DNA of 64,000 nucleotides. Origin: DATLLJ01 sp035537875. GTDB taxonomy: Bacteria > Acidobacteriota > Vicinamibacteria > Vicinamibacterales > CAVVIG01. The stretch lies in NCBI GenBank assembly GCA_035537875.1, contig DATLLJ010000060.1, positions 1 through 64,000 of the forward strand. The letters are read 5' to 3'. The notes beneath the pieces are model-generated. The model saw only the letters and a list, made by a program, of their open reading frames with translations, did no database searches and was not told where the DNA came from. Positions 60,062 to 64,000 of this stretch are shown here, in pieces. Within the stretch, counting starts at the first letter, position 1. The number at the start of each line of letters is the position of its first letter. The translations under genes were made by a program, and so were the position numbers.

Positions 60062-62683
60062 CTACACATCAAGGTTCTTGACGTCCAGGGCGTTGTCCTC
60101 GATGAACTTCCGACGCGGCTCGACTTGATCGCCCATCAGGGTCGTGAACATGAGATCCGCCTCCGTGTGGTCTTCGGCCCGCACTTGAAGGAGCGTCCGC
60201 ACGTTCGGATCCATCGTGGTGGCCCAGAGCTGGTCGGGATTCATCTCCCCGAGACCCTTGTAGCGGTTCACGGCAACGCCCTTCTTGCCGGCGGCGATGA
60301 AGAACTCGACCAGTTCGTCCAGCGAGTGAAGCGTCACGTCCGCCTGCTTCAGGCTTTTCGCCAGCGCCGGTTTTCGCACGCTCTCTCTCGGCTCGGCCGC
60401 CAGCTTCGTCGCCTCGTCGAGCGGGCCGCCGCCGATCGCCGTCCCGTCGGCCGACGCCGCGGGCGCACCGTCTTCCTCCACCTGATCGGCCAAATCTCCC
60501 GTGGTTGAGACGATGATGTCGCCGCCCAGCGCCGGCATCTCGCGGTGGTTCGCCAGCAGTGTCCGATACTCACCGGCAGTGACGAAATCCACACCAATGG
60601 TCAACTGACGGGGATACCCGCTCGACCGATCTTCGACGCGCAGCAGATACCGGTTATGTTCCTCGTCGCGCTCCACGGTCACGGCTCGCGCGGACGTCGT
60701 CAAGACCTGGGCCAGCCCTTCGAGCTTCTCCTTGTCGGCAAAAAACTCCCGATCGGCCCCCGCGGAGAGGAGGGCTTCGACGATCTCTCTCGGGTGCCCG
60801 CGGCGCTCCACCACCTGCAGCATCTTCTGATGCGCGATCATCTTGTGAAGGAGGCGCTCGAGCTCGCCGCCAGAAATTTCGATTCCCCGCGACGGAACCC
60901 GCACGAGACGGGCTTCGGCGGCGCGTCTGATGAGAAACGCATCGAGCTCGCGCTCGTCCTTGATGTAGGTTTCGGTCTTGCCACGCTTGGCGCGAAAGAG
61001 CGGCGGCTGCGCGATGTACACGTAGCCGCTCTCGATCACGCGCGGCAGCTGCCGGTAAAAGAACGTGAGAAGCAGCGTTCGGATGTGGGATCCGTCCACG
61101 TCCGCGTCCGTCATGATGATGATGCGGTGGTACCGGAGCTTTCCGAGGTCGAAATCCTCGGCGCCGATCCCGCAGCCGAGCGCAGCGATCATCGTCTTGA
61201 TCTCATCGCTGCCGAGCATCTTGTCGAATCGCGCCTTCTCGACGTTCAAGATCTTGCCCTTGAGGGGCAGGATCGCCTGAAACCGTCGGTCGCGTCCCTG
61301 TTTGGCCGACCCGCCGGCCGATTCACCCTCGACGATGTACAGCTCGCTCAACGACGGATCCCGCTCCTGACAGTCGGCAAGCTTGCCCGGTAACGAGCTG
61401 CCGTCGAGGGCCCCCTTCCGCCTGACGAGATCGCGCGCCTTGCGCGCGGCCTCGCGGGCACGAGCGGCGTCGATGGCCTTCCCCACGATTCGTCGCGCAA
61501 CGCCGGGGTTCTCTTCCAGGTACGACGCCAGCCGGTCGTTCAGCACCGCCTCGACGATTCCCTTGACTTCCGTGTTGCCGAGCTTCGTCTTCGTCTGGCC
61601 TTCGAACTGCGGGCGCGGGATCTTGACGCTGACGACGCTCGTCAGTCCCTCGCGGATGTCATCGCCGGTGATGCTTTCCTTCAAGTCCTTGGCCAGCGAA
61701 TTCTTCGTCGCGTACGAGTTGATGGTCCGCGTGAGGGCCGAGCGGAATCCAGAAAGGTGCGTGCCACCTTCGTGTGTGTTGATGTTGTTGGCGAACGCGT
61801 ACACCAGCTCCGCATACCCGTCGTTCCACTGAAGGGCAATCTCGACGTCAATCCCCTCCTTTTCGCCGTGCATGTGGATGGGCTTCTCGTTGACCACCGT
61901 CTTGTTCTTGTTGAGATGCGTGACGAAAGAAACAATACCGCCCTCGTAGTGGAACTTGTGCGATTTGCCGTCGCGTTCGTCGTCCAGCGTGATGACGACT
62001 CCCCCGTTCAGAAACGCCAGCTCCCGCAGCCGCTGTGCGAGCGTGTCGAAGCTGAAGACGGTCGTTTCGAAGACGGACGGATCGGGCCTGAAGGTGACCT
62101 TCGTGCCCCGTCGCTTGGTCGTCCCGGTCATCTCCAGGTCGGTCGTCGGCCGTCCGCGCTCGTAGCTCTGTTGATAGACCTGCCCATTGCGCCAAATCTC
62201 CAGATCGAGCGCCTCTGACAACGCATTCACCACCGAGACGCCGACCCCGTGAAGGCCACCGGACACCTTGTAGCTCTCGTTGTCGAACTTGCCGCCGGCG
62301 TGGAGCATGGTGAGAACGACTTCGGCCGCTGACTTGCCACTGGCGTGGCGATCGACAGGGATGCCACGGCCGTTGTCCACGACCGTGACGGAACCGTCGA
62401 TGTGGATCGTGACGTTGACGTGATCGCAGAAGCCCGCCAGTGCCTCGTCGATCGAGTTGTCGACAATCTCGTAGACAAGGTGGTGAAGGCCGGTGGGCCC
62501 GGTCGAGCCGATGTACATCGCCGGCCGTTTGCGCACCGCCTCGAGCCCTTCGAGAACCTTGATCTTGTCGGCTGAGTAGTCGTTGACGCCGGCCCCGGCG
62601 TGCCCGTTGGGCCCTTCGGGCGCTTCCGTCGAACCCGCTTCGTCGCGGTCGGGATCCTGAGTTCGGTCTGTGTATTCCATCAC
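60062..62683 (-). CDS. gyrB: DNA gyrase subunit B
   Basis: The 873-residue subunit provides ATPase and the TOPRIM metal site. GHKL motifs are YIGSTGPTGLHHLVYEIVDNSIDEAL, then VVDNGRGIPVD and SGGLHGVGVSVVNALS. TOPRIM marks are VEGESAGGSAKQGRDR (Glu where E. coli has Asp426) and DADVDGSHIRTLL. The C-terminus includes RYKGLGEMNPDQLW. A low-complexity insertion around residues 735-775 makes it longer than the usual ~640-800. GTG 62683 overlaps the dnaN stop; ATG 62680 is equally possible. Confidence 0.97.
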   Translation of the reverse strand: MMEYTDRTQDPDRDEAGSTEAPEGPNGHAGAGVNDYSADKIKVLEGLEAVRKRPAMYIGSTGPTGLHHLVYEIVDNSIDEALAGFCDHVNVTIHIDGSVTVVDNGRGIPVDRHASGKSAAEVVLTMLHAGGKFDNESYKVSGGLHGVGVSVVNALSEALDLEIWRNGQVYQQSYERGRPTTDLEMTGTTKRRGTKVTFRPDPSVFETTVFSFDTLAQRLRELAFLNGGVVITLDDERDGKSHKFHYEGGIVSFVTHLNKNKTVVNEKPIHMHGEKEGIDVEIALQWNDGYAELVYAFANNINTHEGGTHLSGFRSALTRTINSYATKNSLAKDLKESITGDDIREGLTSVVSVKIPRPQFEGQTKTKLGNTEVKGIVEAVLNDRLASYLEENPGVARRIVGKAIDAARAREAARKARDLVRRKGALDGSSLPGKLADCQERDPSLSELYIVEGESAGGSAKQGRDRRFQAILPLKGKILNVEKARFDKMLGSDEIKTMIAALGCGIGAEDFDLGKLRYHRIIIMTDADVDGSHIRTLLLTFFYRQLPRVIESGYVYIAQPPLFRAKRGKTETYIKDERELDAFLIRRAAEARLVRVPSRGIEISGGELERLLHKMIAHQKMLQVVERRGHPREIVEALLSAGADREFFADKEKLEGLAQVLTTSARAVTVERDEEHNRYLLRVEDRSSGYPRQLTIGVDFVTAGEYRTLLANHREMPALGGDIIVSTTGDLADQVEEDGAPAASADGTAIGGGPLDEATKLAAEPRESVRKPALAKSLKQADVTLHSLDELVEFFIAAGKKGVAVNRYKGLGEMNPDQLWATTMDPNVRTLLQVRAEDHTEADLMFTTLMGDQVEPRRKFIEDNALDVKNLDV

Positions 62684-63801
62684 ACTCGCATCGGCATGAT
62701 CACGTACGTGTAGTCGTAGCCTTCGGCCCCGATCGGCTTCATGACGGCCTGGCTCACTTCGTCCTTGAGCTCGAGCGATACGACGTCGGTGGAGACCGCG
62801 GCAAGAAAATCGAGCACATACTGCGCGTTGAAGCAGATCTGCAGCGACGGTCCGCTGTAGTCCACCGGAAGCGTCTCCCTGGCTTCACCGAGGTCCGGGC
62901 TGCTGGATGTGACGTCCACTTTTCCTTTCTCGATCTGAAACTTGACCGCCCGCGATCGCTCATTGGACAGCAGCGCGACGCGCTTGACGGCGTTCGTCAA
63001 CCGATCGCGCTCGAACTCGATGTGCTTGTCGTTGAGCTTGGGAATCACTCGTTCGTAGGCGGGAAACTGCCCGTCGATCATCCGCGAGATCAACAGACGA
63101 CCGCCCACCGTGAAGAACAAATGATTCTCGCCCCGCTCGTAGCTGATGTCGCCATCTCCCTCGGCCAGCAGGCGCGCCAACTCCCCAAGCGTCTTCTTCG
63201 GCAGAATCGCTTTGATCTCCTCCTCGCCAGACGCCGCCTTCGCCGCATTTCCCTCTCGTCCCGCTGTCACCAGAGCAAGACGATGACCGTCGGTAGCCAC
63301 GAGACTCATCGAATCGGGACGAAGGATGAATTGCGCGCCGTTCAGGAAATAGCGCGTATCCTCCCCCGTAATCGCAAACTGCGTCTTGGCGACCATTTCC
63401 TTGAGCGCGTTGCGTGGCAGCATGGCAGTCGACGCTCCGGCGCTTTCCGGCAGCGTGGGAAAGTCCTCCTTCGGCAGTGTCTGCATCCTCGAATCGAAGC
63501 GATCGGCCGCCACCTTGACGCCGTTCTTGTCCTCGCCGATCCGAATATCGGTATCAGGGAGCGATTTGACGATCTCGTAGAGTTTCTTGGCTGGGAGGGT
63601 CACCGTTCCCGGTTTGATGACGGAAGCAGAGCATTTGCTGCGCAGCGCCACCTCCAAGTCGGTGGCCAGAAAGCGAACTTCGTCGCCCTTGGCCTCCATC
63701 AGCACGTTTGCCAGAATCGGAATCGTGTTCTTCCGCTCGACGATACCTTGGAAGAGCTGCAGTTCTCGCAGAAGGTCGTTCTTTCGGACGACAAGTTCCA
63801 T
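62680..63801 (-). CDS. dnaN: DNA polymerase III beta subunit (sliding clamp)
   Basis: The 373-residue clamp encircles DNA and holds the replicative polymerase. Three similar domains are visible, starting at MELVVRKNDLLRELQLFQGIVERKNTIPIL, then STAMLPRNALKEMVAKTQFAITGEDTRYFLNG, and later FERDRLTNAVKRVALLSNERSRAV. The C-terminus YTYVIMPMRV is the usual ending. It overlaps gyrB by 4 nt, and an upstream dnaA is expected just beyond the window. The ATG lies 72 nt after a TATAAT on the same strand. Confidence 0.98.
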   Translation of the reverse strand: MELVVRKNDLLRELQLFQGIVERKNTIPILANVLMEAKGDEVRFLATDLEVALRSKCSASVIKPGTVTLPAKKLYEIVKSLPDTDIRIGEDKNGVKVAADRFDSRMQTLPKEDFPTLPESAGASTAMLPRNALKEMVAKTQFAITGEDTRYFLNGAQFILRPDSMSLVATDGHRLALVTAGREGNAAKAASGEEEIKAILPKKTLGELARLLAEGDGDISYERGENHLFFTVGGRLLISRMIDGQFPAYERVIPKLNDKHIEFERDRLTNAVKRVALLSNERSRAVKFQIEKGKVDVTSSSPDLGEARETLPVDYSGPSLQICFNAQYVLDFLAAVSTDVVSLELKDEVSQAVMKPIGAEGYDYTYVIMPMRV

Positions 63802-63870
63802 AGCTGTGCTGACCTCGAGGCGGGGTGCGGACCCGCGATCCCCTTAAAGGGAGGGAGAGATTTGAGATAG

Positions 63871-63961
63871 AAAATTATATAAGAAAAGAGGGCGTGTTGA
63901 AAAACGTGGTATTGCTGGAAATATTTAATTATCAATAATTTAAACTGTGGAAAAAACGTGC
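63871..63961. other. AT-rich origin-like region with repeated DnaA-box-like sequences
   Basis: This stretch is far more AT-rich than the rest of the window. TGTTGAAAAACGTGG at 63895-63909 and TGTGGAAAAAACGTGC at 63946-63961 are near copies in the same direction. Each begins with text close to the DnaA-box complement TGTGGATAA. Between them lies ATTTAATTATCAATAATTTAAA (63920-63941), which suits duplex opening. With dnaN-gyrB-gyrA beside it, this is a candidate oriC segment between dnaA and dnaN. Confidence 0.5.
63874..63879 (-). promoter_or_regulatory. -10-like TATAAT upstream of dnaN
   Basis: A perfect TATAAT lies on the minus strand with ATG 63801 72 nt downstream. The region around -35 (about 63896-63903) reads TTTCAA or TTCAAC, which is a poor match. 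It falls inside AT-rich sequence that may belong to the origin. Confidence 0.4.
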
Positions 63962-64000
63962 GAAAAAAGACGGGGTCGAGGCCTTTGTTTAAAGCTCATC

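Overview
The window is GC-rich bacterial chromosome with no rRNA, tRNA, transposase or CRISPR array that I could find. The gene families point to an Acidobacteriota lineage, probably near Vicinamibacteria. The signs are a VWFA protein of the acidobacterial TIGR03436 type, DUF6152 proteins, remnants of large 'GGMGE' Ser/Thr kinases with a TolB-like tail, a DUF2934 protein, and many secreted small-domain proteins. This placement is inference from family content. The right end carries dnaN, gyrB and gyrA in the usual order on the minus strand. Beyond dnaN lies an AT-rich stretch with repeated DnaA-box-like sequences, so the window probably ends beside dnaA and the replication origin.

Layout. 1-6 kb: a frameshifted di-heme oxidoreductase tail, two broken Ser/Thr kinase genes, an erpA operon with small regulator-like proteins, a K+ channel and a Tyr/Gly-rich PEGA-like protein. 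6-20.5 kb: an OmpA-like protein, a Tat-exported solute-binding-like protein, a cNMP/CBS/DUF294 signalling protein coupled to a DnaQ-like exonuclease and divergent from a SulP transporter, an MFS pump, CHAD and LOG proteins, then DUF3300, DUF2950 and a PP2C phosphatase. 20.5-31 kb: an envelope region with beta-barrels, a 550-residue secreted protein with kinase-like motifs, a PAP2 phosphatase, and a duplicated DUF6152 cassette. 31-36 kb: an aromatic-oxidation locus with a two-subunit molybdenum hydroxylase, an intradiol dioxygenase and a divergent amidohydrolase/decarboxylase. 36-40.4 kb: secreted and lipoprotein genes plus two decayed genes. 40.4-44 kb: a compact sulfo-transfer operon (ASST-like protein, two small membrane proteins, PAPS-type sulfotransferase, APS kinase). 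44-64 kb: mostly housekeeping genes (serS, galU, rsmI, glmU, glmS, UvrD/PcrA helicase, lepB, gyrA, gyrB, dnaN).

How genes work together. galU, glmU and glmS supply sugar nucleotides for the envelope. CysC should make PAPS for the sulfotransferase that overlaps it. The molybdenum hydroxylase, ring-cleaving dioxygenase and amidohydrolase look like one route for an aromatic compound. Three genes (galU, the CHAD gene and the PAP2 gene) start with GTG 5-6 nt after a -10-like hexamer and have no Shine-Dalgarno sequence, which suggests leaderless transcripts. A G-rich 14-bp repeat recurs in the gaps of the housekeeping region.

Limits. Calls rest on reading translated motifs by eye. No database or structure search was run, and several starts are choices between alternatives.
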